Position numbers and translations under genes: made by a program. Below the pieces are notes generated by a model, which worked only from the letters and a program-made list of their open reading frames with translations, had not been told where the DNA came from and did not search any database. Below, one piece after another: positions 1 through 7,815 of a DNA stretch of 60,922 nt. Source of the stretch: Bacillota bacterium (lineage in GTDB: Bacteria > Bacillota > Clostridia > Peptostreptococcales > Anaerovoracaceae); contig JAFRKJ010000091.1 of NCBI GenBank assembly GCA_017431785.1, positions 1 to 60,922 of the forward strand, read 5' to 3'. Position 1 is the first letter of the stretch. Every line of letters starts with the position of its first letter.

Positions 1-3
1 AGT

Positions 4-19
4 TGGCACGTGGATTGCT
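4..19 (+). promoter_or_regulatory. Sigma-54 (-24/-12) promoter of the ornithine operon
   Basis: The sequence reads TGGCACG, four bases, then TTGCT. The GG is at 5-6 and the GC at 17-18, exactly 12 bp apart, which matches the RpoN consensus TGGCACG-N4-TTGCW at every defined position. Transcription would begin near base 30 and give a leader of about 55 nt before the ATG at 85. Sigma-54 control of amino-acid fermentation genes is known in Clostridia. The enhancer-binding activator should lie upstream, outside the window. Confidence 0.85.
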
Positions 20-84
20 TTATAATACGGCACACAAATAAGTTATTAATTACAATTAAATTTTATGATGAAAAGGAGACAAAC

Positions 85-1143
85 ATGGAAAACGTAAAAG
101 TAATCATTTGGGGACTCGGCGCAATGGGCGGCGGCATAGCTGATATGCTGCTTTCAAAGAAAGGCGTAGACATTGTTGGTGTTGCTGGAAGAGAACACAA
201 GCAGGGACACTCAATGTATGAGTTCATTAAGACTGAAAAGGGCGACAGAGAAGATGTTATCATCAAGGCACCGGAAGAAATCATCAAGCCGGGCGCAGCT
301 GACATCGTAATCCTCTGCACTGACTCCTTCACAAAGGAAGCATTCCCACGCCTCAAGTTCATCCTGGAGCAGGGCCTCAACTGCATCACTTCTGCTGAAG
401 AAATGGCTTATCCTGCAGCTCAGAATCCTGAACTGGCAGCTGAACTCGATAAAATCGCTAAGGAAAACGGCGTATCCGTTCTGGGAACTGGTATCAACCC
501 TGGTCACATCATGGACCTGCTCGTACTCGTTATGACTGGCTGCATGATCAACGTAGATCACGTTCTCTCAAGAAGAGTTAACTCACTGTCACCGTTCGGA
601 CCTGTTGTTATGCATGAGCAGGGCATCGGCGTTTCCGTTGAAGAGTTCAAGGAAAGAAAAGCTAACGGCACAATGTCAGGTCACGTTGGATTCGCAGAAT
701 CCGTTGGCATGATCGCTGAAGGTCTCGGCCTGAAGGTTGAAGAGTTCGCTCAGGACATGAACCCTATCGTAACAGATGTTGACAGAAAGTCACCTTATGG
801 CTTCGCAGCAGCTGGTTCATGCGCAGGCGTTGCTATGGAAGCAGACGCAACTCTGTCAAACGGCATGAAGGTAAGAATGGAGCACCCACAGCAGATCGAG
901 CCTGAACAGGTTGGAGTACAGACTGGTGACTATGTAATCCTCGAAGGAACTCCTGCAGTTAACATGGTTAACAGCCCAGAGGTTGAAGGTGGTCTCGGAA
1001 CAATCGCAATGTGCGCTAACATGATTCCGCAGGTTATCAACGCTGAGCCTGGTCTGAAGACTATGATCGACCTGCCTATTCCTCGTTGCCTGATGGGTGA
1101 TGTAAGAGACAGAATCGATCCTGCTAAGAAGATCGTTAAGTAA
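85..1143 (+). CDS. ord: 2,4-diaminopentanoate dehydrogenase
   Basis: Oxidatively deaminates 2,4-diaminopentanoate, the product of ornithine aminomutase, to 2-amino-4-ketopentanoate using NAD(P)+ in the cytoplasm. The 352-residue protein opens with a Rossmann dinucleotide-binding loop, G10-L-G12-A-M-G15, and is full length for the family. The reading frame is open upstream to base 10, but the ATG at 85 has AAAAGGAG at the right distance and is the start chosen. It is the first gene of the ornithine operon, directly behind the sigma-54 promoter. Assignment rests on sequence recognition plus the adjacent ortAB-oraSE genes. Confidence 0.93.
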   Translation: MENVKVIIWGLGAMGGGIADMLLSKKGVDIVGVAGREHKQGHSMYEFIKTEKGDREDVIIKAPEEIIKPGAADIVILCTDSFTKEAFPRLKFILEQGLNCITSAEEMAYPAAQNPELAAELDKIAKENGVSVLGTGINPGHIMDLLVLVMTGCMINVDHVLSRRVNSLSPFGPVVMHEQGIGVSVEEFKERKANGTMSGHVGFAESVGMIAEGLGLKVEEFAQDMNPIVTDVDRKSPYGFAAAGSCAGVAMEADATLSNGMKVRMEHPQQIEPEQVGVQTGDYVILEGTPAVNMVNSPEVEGGLGTIAMCANMIPQVINAEPGLKTMIDLPIPRCLMGDVRDRIDPAKKIVK

Positions 1144-1173
1144 TTAAGCAAACAAAATCAATAGAAACAGACG

Positions 1174-1203
1174 CGAGGCACCCGGGGTAACCAGAGTGCC
1201 TCG
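1174..1203 (+). other. Intercistronic hairpin between ord and ortA
   Basis: Arms CGAGGCAC (1174-1181) and GTGCCTCG (1196-1203) pair perfectly over 8 bp with a 14-base loop. No T-run follows, so this is not a standard terminator. It more likely marks an mRNA processing or stabilising site inside the operon. Confidence 0.6.
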
Positions 1204-1227
1204 TATCAACAAATAAGGAGAGAAAAA

Positions 1228-1533
1228 ATGGCAAAAAAAGGCGATTGGGTTCGCATCCACAGCATCGTTCTGAAGGCAGAAGAGAGAACAGCGAAACTGC
1301 CTGAGGATACAAAGCACTGCGACCTGGAACAGTGGACAAAGGGCTTCCTGCTTGCAGACGCTGAAATCGGCGACGAAGTAGAAGTTGAAACAGTTGTTGG
1401 CAGAATCGAGAAGGGCACTCTGATCGACGATTTCCCTTACTACGATCACAGCTACGGCAAGTTCGTTCCGGAGCTGATCGAAGTTGATAAGGTTCTCAGA
1501 AAAGAGATGGCAGAGATCGGAGGTGAAAGATAA
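1228..1533 (+). CDS. ortA: 2-amino-4-ketopentanoate thiolase, alpha subunit
   Basis: Small subunit (101 residues) of the thiolase that splits 2-amino-4-ketopentanoate with CoA into acetyl-CoA and D-alanine, the last step of oxidative ornithine fermentation. The N-terminus (KKGDWVRIHSIVL) and length match the OrtA family. It has a clear AAGGAGAG ribosome site, and its TAA overlaps the ortB ATG by one base (TAATG), which suggests translational coupling of the two subunits. No catalytic residue can be assigned by eye; the PLP chemistry resides in OrtB. Confidence 0.92.
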   Translation: MAKKGDWVRIHSIVLKAEERTAKLPEDTKHCDLEQWTKGFLLADAEIGDEVEVETVVGRIEKGTLIDDFPYYDHSYGKFVPELIEVDKVLRKEMAEIGGER

Positions 1534-2942
1534 TGACACTGGCGAAAGATTATGCTTCCGTAATGGGAAGATCAAACGATATCCAGAAAGACGCGCTCGG
1601 TCTGGACTACGCAGAATTTGAAACATCTCCTATCGCATTCGATTATGACAAACTCATGACTTCCACAGGATACACTCTGGAAGAGGTCAACAGAGTACAG
1701 AGCCAGTTCGGCGTTGGAAACACTCCGCTTCTGGAGGCAAGAAACCTGACAAAGCTGGCCCGCAAATATGCGAAACCGGGATTCGGCGCAAGAATCTTCA
1801 TCAAGGATGAGGCTGCCAATCCATCCGGTTCATTCAAAGACAGACGTGCTGCCTGTGCCGTATACCACGCTAAGAAGCTGGGATACAAAGGCGTTATGGC
1901 TGCTACATCAGGAAACTACGGCGCTGCAGTAGCTTCACAGGCTGCTATTCAGGGCCTCAAGTGCATCATCGTTCAGGAATGCTACGACTCCCACGGAGTT
2001 GGACAGCCTGAAATCGTTGAAAAGGCACGTAAGTGTGAAGCACTTGGAGCAGAGGTTGTTCAGCTGACAGTAGGTCCTGAACTGTTCTACTCCTTCCTGT
2101 CAATCCTGGAAGACACAGGTTACTTCAATGCTTCCCTGTATTCACCATTCGGTATCGCCGGCGTTGACACACTGGGTTACGAAATCGTAATGCAGTGCAG
2201 AGAAAAGCTGGGTAAGGATCCGGATATGGTAGTATGCACAACTGCAGGCGGCGGCATGACAACAGGAACTGCCCGCGGCGTCAGAATGGCTGGCTGCGAT
2301 GCAGAAATCGTTGGCGCATCCATCGACCTGTCTGGTCTGTCAATGGCTTCAGACGTTGACTTCAACAAGAAGTCATGTACAACAGGCCATACAGGATTCG
2401 GCGTTCCTTACGCTACAGATCCTGACCACAGTGACGTTCCAAGATCAGCTGCAAGACCGCTGAGATACATGGACAGATACGTAACAATCACACAGGGCGA
2501 AATCATGGAAATGACAGAGATGCTGGCTCAGCTGGAAGGCATCGAAAGAGGACCTGCAGGACAGACTTCACTGGCTGCAGCATTCTCACTGGCTCAGGAA
2601 CTGCCTGAGGATGCAATCCTGGTAGTTTCCGAAACAGAATACACAGGCGCCGGCAAGCACGTACAGCCGCAGCTCTGGTTCGCGAAGGAAAACGGCATCG
2701 AGGTAAAACTCGGCGATCCTAAGGACGAGGTTCCTGGCAAGAGCGTAGTACTGCCATCAAGCCCTAGACTCTTCAAGTATAAGGAAGCTGACATCAACCA
2801 CTTCAGACAGTCCCTGATCAAGAAGGCTGTTAAGAAGGCAGGCGTTAAGCCGACAGACTCAGACCTTGAATTCCTGGCAGAAGAGACAAAGACAGACGTT
2901 GAATTTGTTAAGAAGACACTGGAAGAAAACGGATTACTGTAA
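1533..2942 (+). CDS. ortB: 2-amino-4-ketopentanoate thiolase, beta subunit (PLP)
   Basis: Catalytic PLP subunit (469 residues) that works with OrtA to release acetyl-CoA and D-alanine. It has the fold-type II signature of threonine-synthase-like enzymes: the PSGSFKDRR segment supplies the Schiff-base lysine, K102, and a glycine-rich phosphate loop (TAGGGMTTG) follows in mid-protein. Length is normal for OrtB. It starts inside the ortA stop codon. Codon use is strongly biased, as in ord and oraSE, consistent with high expression. Confidence 0.93.
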   Translation: MTLAKDYASVMGRSNDIQKDALGLDYAEFETSPIAFDYDKLMTSTGYTLEEVNRVQSQFGVGNTPLLEARNLTKLARKYAKPGFGARIFIKDEAANPSGSFKDRRAACAVYHAKKLGYKGVMAATSGNYGAAVASQAAIQGLKCIIVQECYDSHGVGQPEIVEKARKCEALGAEVVQLTVGPELFYSFLSILEDTGYFNASLYSPFGIAGVDTLGYEIVMQCREKLGKDPDMVVCTTAGGGMTTGTARGVRMAGCDAEIVGASIDLSGLSMASDVDFNKKSCTTGHTGFGVPYATDPDHSDVPRSAARPLRYMDRYVTITQGEIMEMTEMLAQLEGIERGPAGQTSLAAAFSLAQELPEDAILVVSETEYTGAGKHVQPQLWFAKENGIEVKLGDPKDEVPGKSVVLPSSPRLFKYKEADINHFRQSLIKKAVKKAGVKPTDSDLEFLAEETKTDVEFVKKTLEENGLL

Positions 2943-2953
2943 GACGGAAACAC

Positions 2954-2977
2954 GGAGGGGAGTCTTCTCCCCTCCGG
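2954..2977 (+). other. Intercistronic hairpin between ortB and oraS
   Basis: A perfect 10-bp stem, CGGAGGGGAG / CTCCCCTCCG, closes a four-base TCTT loop and is followed by GGATAAAA rather than a T-run. It is very stable but lacks the U-tract of a terminator. It may protect or define the 3' end of a processed ord-ortAB message. Confidence 0.65.
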
Positions 2978-3012
2978 ATAAAACAGTCTGAAAAGACAAA
3001 GGAGAAAAAAGG

Positions 3013-3366
3013 ATGAGAAGAGAAGACGATTTTGCAGAACGCAGAAAACACATCGCAGATCTGACAGATGAAGAGCTCTACAACAGATTCTGGGAACTGG
3101 TTGACCAGGTTGTAGACCCTCTGCTTGAGCTCGGAAGAAAGAACACAACTCCTTCCGTAGAGAGAGCTGTTCTTCTGAGAATGGGTGTATCATCACTGGA
3201 TACTCAGAAGGTAGTTGAAGGCTGCATGGACAGAGGTCTCATGGGACATGGTGCTGGCCACGTAGTTTACAAGGTTATGAAAGCACACGACCTCTCAGCG
3301 AAGGAAGCAGCAGAGAAACTCGTTGCAGGCGAATACTGGGACGAAGTAGTAGCAAGTTTCAAGTAA
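3013..3366 (+). CDS. oraS: D-ornithine 4,5-aminomutase, small (S) subunit
   Basis: Small subunit (117 residues) of the adenosylcobalamin- and PLP-dependent mutase that moves the 5-amino group of D-ornithine to C4, giving 2,4-diaminopentanoate. It matches OraS in length and sequence (RREDDFAERRKHIADLTDEE at the start, MGHGAGHVV near the end). A ribosome site (AAAGGAG) lies upstream. The gene ends 12 bp before oraE, so the two mutase subunits are made together. Confidence 0.93.
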   Translation: MRREDDFAERRKHIADLTDEELYNRFWELVDQVVDPLLELGRKNTTPSVERAVLLRMGVSSLDTQKVVEGCMDRGLMGHGAGHVVYKVMKAHDLSAKEAAEKLVAGEYWDEVVASFK

Positions 3367-3378
3367 GGAGGTAGAGAG

Positions 3379-5619
3379 ATGTCAGATTTCAAATTAGCAC
3401 CTAACGAAAAGTTAAACATAAAAGAGATCCTGAAGGACCTCGACAAGTATGAACCAAGAAGAAGAGGCTGGCACTGGAGAGAGCCGGATCCTGGCTGCAA
3501 GCTTGGACCTTTTGAATATCATGATTGTTCAAAGCCTCTGAAGAACAGCGTAGGACTCCCTCCTGCAAAGTACTTCGAAGATGCTGACCCGCAGCCAATG
3601 CCTGTCATCACAACTGAGATCGCTTCCGGTAGATTCGAGGACGATATCAGAAGAATGAGAATGGGCGCATGGCACGGTGCAGACCATCTGATGGTAATCA
3701 GACATATGGGACAGTCCCATATCGACGGCCTGATGGAAGGTACTCCACAAGGTATCGGCGGTGTTCCTATCACACGTAAGCAGGTAAGAGCACAGAGAAA
3801 AGCATGCGACATCATTGAGGATGAAGTTGGTCGTCCGATCAACTATCACTCCTACGTATCAGGCGTAGCTGGTCCTGACGTAGCAGTCATGTTCGCAGAA
3901 GAAGGCGTAAACGGCGCTCACCAGGACCCTCAGTACAACGTACTGTACAGAGACATCAACGCCATCAGATCATTCGTAGACGCATGTGAATCAAAGAAGA
4001 TCATGGCTTGGGCTCAGATGCTCCAGATCGACGGCGCACACAATGCTAACGCAACAGCAAGAGACGCTTGGAAGGTAATGCCGGAACTGATTGTTCAGCA
4101 CTCCATCAACTCAAGATTCTCAGAAAAGGTTGGTATCAGCCCTGATCTGATTTCACTGTCAACAGTACCGCCAACAGCTGTACCTGGACCTCTCATGTAC
4201 TACGATCTGCCTTATGCAGTAGCACTCCGTGACATCTGCGGCAGATACAAGATGAGATGCCAGCAGAACACAAAGTACATCTGCTCCTCCGCAAGAGAAG
4301 CAACGGTAACTCACGTTCTGGATATGTTTATCTCCAAGCTGACTTCCGTAGATATTCAGTCAACAATCACTCCTGACGAAGGAAGAAACGTTCCATGGCA
4401 CATCTACAACATCGAAGCCTGCGACAATGCGAAGCAGACACTGATCGGTATGGACGGCCTCATGGAAATGGTTGAACTGAAGAAGGACGGCCCGCTGAGA
4501 GAGAACGCCAGAGAGATCAAAGAAAGAGCTCTCCTGTTCATGGAAGAAATGGTTGAAGCAGGCGGATACTTCAACGCTGTTGAAGCCGGATTCTTCGTTG
4601 ACTCCGGAAAATATCCAGAGAGAAACGGCGATGGTATCGCACGTAAGCTGGACGGCGGCGTAGGCTATGGATACATCTTCGAGAGAGAAGACGACTACAT
4701 GGCTCCTGTAACAGCTCACTTCGGATACAACAATGTTGAGCAGTACGGTGGAGATCCTGAGAACCCATCAGCTCTCATCGGCGGATGCACATTCGAAGAC
4801 AGAAGCAAGATCGTTTACATCGACGAACTGGATGAAGAAGACAATGTAAACGTAAGACTTGAAAAGGTTGCCAAGTACCACAACGGCGAAGCCATCATTC
4901 CGGAAGTTGAATGGTGCGGAGACGGAATAATCCTGCTGACCATGTGCATTCCGACACATGCCAGAGCTTCCGAAGCAGTTGCTCTGGAGATCGGTCACAG
5001 ACTCGGCCTGGAAGATCCAGTAGTCATCAGTAAGGAAGTTCTCCATCCGGCAGAAGGAACAAGAGTTGAAATGAAGGGTAAGGTTCCATTCGATATCGAT
5101 CCTTCCACACTCGAGATTCCTGCACCGCCGCATCACCAGTCAGATGCAGTTCTCTACAAAGAGTTCGAAGAGCATCCAATGGTAGTTGTATGCGGAACAG
5201 TCGGAAATGACGAGCACTCCGTAGGTCTCCGTGAGATCATCAACATCAAGCACGGCGGAATCGAGAAGTGGGGCGTCAAGGTTAACTACCTCGGCACTTC
5301 CGTTCCTGTAGAGAAGCTGGTTGACGCAGCAGTTGAGCTGAACGCGAACGCAATTCTGGCATCAACGATTATCTCACACGACAATGTTCACTACAAGAAC
5401 ATGAAGAGAATCAACGAGCTGGCAATCGAAAAAGGTATCCGCGACAAGGTCATCATCGCAGCAGGCGGAACACAGGTAATCCCTGAAGAAGCCCGTGAGA
5501 CTGGCATTGACGAAGGATTCGGAAGAGACTCCCACGGAATCGATGTTGCAACATTCCTCTGTGAAGAAGCAATGAGAAGACGTGGAGAAGAGCCACCTGA
5601 AGTACAGGAAGTAATCTAA
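3379..5619 (+). CDS. oraE: D-ornithine 4,5-aminomutase, large (E) subunit
   Basis: Large subunit (746 residues) carrying both cofactors of D-ornithine aminomutase. The N-terminal two thirds form the PLP-binding TIM-barrel region. The C-terminal Rossmann-like domain has the base-off B12 motif D611-x-H613-x-x-G616 (GNDEHSVG), in which H613 would ligate cobalt. An AAGGAGGT ribosome site precedes the ATG. Length agrees with OraE of ornithine-fermenting clostridia. Codon use is as biased as in the rest of the operon. Confidence 0.95.
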   Translation: MSDFKLAPNEKLNIKEILKDLDKYEPRRRGWHWREPDPGCKLGPFEYHDCSKPLKNSVGLPPAKYFEDADPQPMPVITTEIASGRFEDDIRRMRMGAWHGADHLMVIRHMGQSHIDGLMEGTPQGIGGVPITRKQVRAQRKACDIIEDEVGRPINYHSYVSGVAGPDVAVMFAEEGVNGAHQDPQYNVLYRDINAIRSFVDACESKKIMAWAQMLQIDGAHNANATARDAWKVMPELIVQHSINSRFSEKVGISPDLISLSTVPPTAVPGPLMYYDLPYAVALRDICGRYKMRCQQNTKYICSSAREATVTHVLDMFISKLTSVDIQSTITPDEGRNVPWHIYNIEACDNAKQTLIGMDGLMEMVELKKDGPLRENAREIKERALLFMEEMVEAGGYFNAVEAGFFVDSGKYPERNGDGIARKLDGGVGYGYIFEREDDYMAPVTAHFGYNNVEQYGGDPENPSALIGGCTFEDRSKIVYIDELDEEDNVNVRLEKVAKYHNGEAIIPEVEWCGDGIILLTMCIPTHARASEAVALEIGHRLGLEDPVVISKEVLHPAEGTRVEMKGKVPFDIDPSTLEIPAPPHHQSDAVLYKEFEEHPMVVVCGTVGNDEHSVGLREIINIKHGGIEKWGVKVNYLGTSVPVEKLVDAAVELNANAILASTIISHDNVHYKNMKRINELAIEKGIRDKVIIAAGGTQVIPEEARETGIDEGFGRDSHGIDVATFLCEEAMRRRGEEPPEVQEVI

Positions 5620-5635
5620 TCAAATCAATAACAAG

Positions 5636-5777
5636 GACGTTGCGGGAGTGTTCTGTCGAACGCTCTCGCTCTGTCCTCGCATAGCGGTTCTAACCGCTTT
5701 CACACTTGCAGAAAGCTGCAGTTCGAAATCGCTAAGAACCGACGCTGCGGAGGTCGACTTCACACTTCCGCAACGTC
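5636..5777 (+). other. Large structured element between oraE and the reactivator gene
   Basis: The 190-bp gap holds a long nested hairpin. The outer arms GACGTTGCGGGAGTG (5636-5650) and CACTTCCGCAACGTC (5763-5777) pair with one G-T wobble. After a symmetric 4x4 internal loop, GTCGA (5655-5659) pairs TCGAC (5754-5758). CCTC (5675-5678) pairs GAGG (5750-5753), and CGGTTCT (5685-5691) pairs AGAACCG (5735-5741). A small TGCAG/CTGCA hairpin sits in the apex. A competing local hairpin, AGCGGTT/AACCGCT, overlaps the left arm. TCTTTTAT follows the outer stem. It could be an attenuator, a processing site or a dispersed palindromic repeat. Confidence 0.75.
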
Positions 5778-5809
5778 TTTTATATTATAAGGACTAAGGG
5801 TAAACAATA

Positions 5810-7585
5810 ATGAGAGTTGACGTACTAGTAGCAGAAATCGGATCAACGACGACCGTAGTAAATGCATTCAGAAATATCGATAGTGAAAATCCGGAATTCT
5901 GGGCACAGGGACAGGCGCCGACCTCGGTGCTGGAAGGTGATGTCAGAGTGGGACTGCAGGGAGCTATTGATGATCTCTGTGCAAAGCAGGGCATCGACAG
6001 CCTTGAGTATGACGAGATGCTCGCTACTTCATCGGCAGCAGGCGGATTGAAGATGACGGTGCACGGGCTGGTCTATGATATGACAGCCAGAGCAGCCAAG
6101 GAGGCGGCACTGGGAGCAGGCGGCATCATCCACTTCGTAACAGCCGGGAAACTCAGAAGAACAGATCTGGCTAAAATCAAGGAGATCCAGCCGAATCTGA
6201 TTCTCATCGCCGGAGGCGTCGACTATGGTGAAAGAGATACCGCCATCGACAATGCAGAGAAGATTCGCAGCCTCGGATTAAAGACGCCGATCATCTACGC
6301 GGGCAATATTGAAAACCAGGAAGAGATGGAACTCATCTTCGATGAAGAATCCGGACAGAAACTCTATAATGTAGAAAATGTTTATCCTAAGATCGACGAT
6401 ATGAATGTCGAGCCATGCAGAAAGGTCATCCAGGACGCATTCGAAGATCACATCACAAATGCCCCTGGAATGGAACACGTCCGCGACATGGTAAATGGCC
6501 CGATCGTTCCTACGCCTGGCGCAGTCATGCAGGCGACGAAGCTTTTGAACGAGTGCATCGGCGAAGTCGTCGTCATAGACGTCGGTGGTGCGACAACAGA
6601 CGTCCATTCCGTATGCAGAGAATCAGATAACGTCGCCAGGATTCTGACAGCACCGGAACCAATGGCTAAGAGAACTGTTGAGGGCGACCTGGGTGTCTAC
6701 GTCAACAGAACGAAAGTCATCGAATCCATCGGTGAAGAGGAATTCCGTGAAAAGGCAGCGGAAGCCGGTTTTGACCCGGACAAGACGCTGGAAACCTACA
6801 AGGCAATTCCTAAAAATGAAGATGAAATCAAAATGGTCGAGATCCTGACGGAGGAAGCTGTCATGAAGGCAGTGGACCGTCATGCCGGCCAGATCAGATA
6901 TATTTACGGTCCGAGCGGCCGCAGCACCGTTGCTGAAGGCAAGGACCTGACGCCGGTCAAGTACATCGTCGGAACAGGCGGAGCGCTGACAAGGCTTCCG
7001 CACCGCGAGGAAATCATGGGACGTATCTGTGAATACGATCAGACCGGAACGAAACTGTTCCCGACGCATCATGCGAAGATCGCAGTAGACAATGACTACA
7101 TCATGGCTTCTCTCGGCGTGCTCAGTGTCAAGCACAGAGAAGGTGCCATCAAACTGCTCGAGAAATCTCTCGGCTTCAAGTTCGTCAAACCAGAGGAAAG
7201 CCAATATGGTATCAAATCCACAACGCAGCAGAGTGCGGTAGCAGACGGTCCGGCTATTCTGGCTGACGTCGCTGCAGAGCTGGCAGAGAAAGATGCCGAC
7301 CGTGAGGCGATGATCAAGCACATTCTGGAATGTGAAGAACAGGGCTACGACATGACAGCCTACAAGCTGGACTACGGTCTCATCACGGAAGAGGAGGCAG
7401 AAGCTATTGAAGCTGCAAAGGCAGCAGAAGAAGCGGAGAAAGAAGAAGAGTCCAGGGCACTTCGCGACCGCGGCATGATCAGAACAGATGATGTTCTCAA
7501 GATGACGAAGGAAGGACTTCCGACCTGCAACAGAGAATGCCATCTCTGCATGAGAAAAAACTGCAAATTCCGCAAGGAGTGCTGA
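5810..7585 (+). CDS. MutL/GlmL-family protein, presumed ornithine aminomutase reactivase
   Basis: Related to the ATP-dependent chaperones (MutL/GlmL, ASKHA fold) encoded beside B12 mutases, which exchange damaged cobalamin. The 591-residue protein has an N-terminal phosphate loop (VAEIGSTTTVVNAF) and a second one at D257-V-G-G-A-T-T-D264. A Glu/Ala-rich stretch near 530-560 leads to a cysteine cluster at the extreme C-terminus: C573, C577, C580, C585 and C591. Its codon bias is weaker than in oraSE, consistent with lower expression. The structured element just upstream may set this difference. The role is inferred from family and position. Confidence 0.85.
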   Translation: MRVDVLVAEIGSTTTVVNAFRNIDSENPEFWAQGQAPTSVLEGDVRVGLQGAIDDLCAKQGIDSLEYDEMLATSSAAGGLKMTVHGLVYDMTARAAKEAALGAGGIIHFVTAGKLRRTDLAKIKEIQPNLILIAGGVDYGERDTAIDNAEKIRSLGLKTPIIYAGNIENQEEMELIFDEESGQKLYNVENVYPKIDDMNVEPCRKVIQDAFEDHITNAPGMEHVRDMVNGPIVPTPGAVMQATKLLNECIGEVVVIDVGGATTDVHSVCRESDNVARILTAPEPMAKRTVEGDLGVYVNRTKVIESIGEEEFREKAAEAGFDPDKTLETYKAIPKNEDEIKMVEILTEEAVMKAVDRHAGQIRYIYGPSGRSTVAEGKDLTPVKYIVGTGGALTRLPHREEIMGRICEYDQTGTKLFPTHHAKIAVDNDYIMASLGVLSVKHREGAIKLLEKSLGFKFVKPEESQYGIKSTTQQSAVADGPAILADVAAELAEKDADREAMIKHILECEEQGYDMTAYKLDYGLITEEEAEAIEAAKAAEEAEKEEESRALRDRGMIRTDDVLKMTKEGLPTCNRECHLCMRKNCKFRKEC

Positions 7586-7620
7586 AAAAAACAACAATAG
7601 AAAAATAGACACAAATACGA

Positions 7621-7650
7621 AAAAACCGGAGCCCCTTTCTCCGGTTTTTT
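7621..7650 (+). terminator. Rho-independent terminator of the ornithine operon
   Basis: A 9-bp stem AAACCGGAG / CTCCGGTTT encloses a CCCCTTT loop and is followed by a T-run. It ends the operon after the reactivator gene. Confidence 0.9.
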
Positions 7651-7755
7651 CTGTCGTTCATCATTATCATTATCTGTTTTGTGAGGAGGTGTGTCTTTCG
7701 ACACTGTTATAATAGAACAATTAGTTGTCATTTAGCAGTGGATTATGTGAAGGCT

Positions 7756-7784
7756 TTGTGAAGATGGTAAAATGGTGCTATACT
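7756..7784 (+). promoter_or_regulatory. Sigma-A promoter for the MATE transporter
   Basis: TTGTGA (7756-7761), a 17-bp spacer and TATACT (7779-7784). The predicted start of transcription, near 7791, lies downstream of an in-frame ATG at 7789, which argues for the ATG at 7816 as the true start. Confidence 0.6.
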
Positions 7785-7815
7785 GACCTTGCATGAAGAA
7801 AGGACAAACAGTGAA

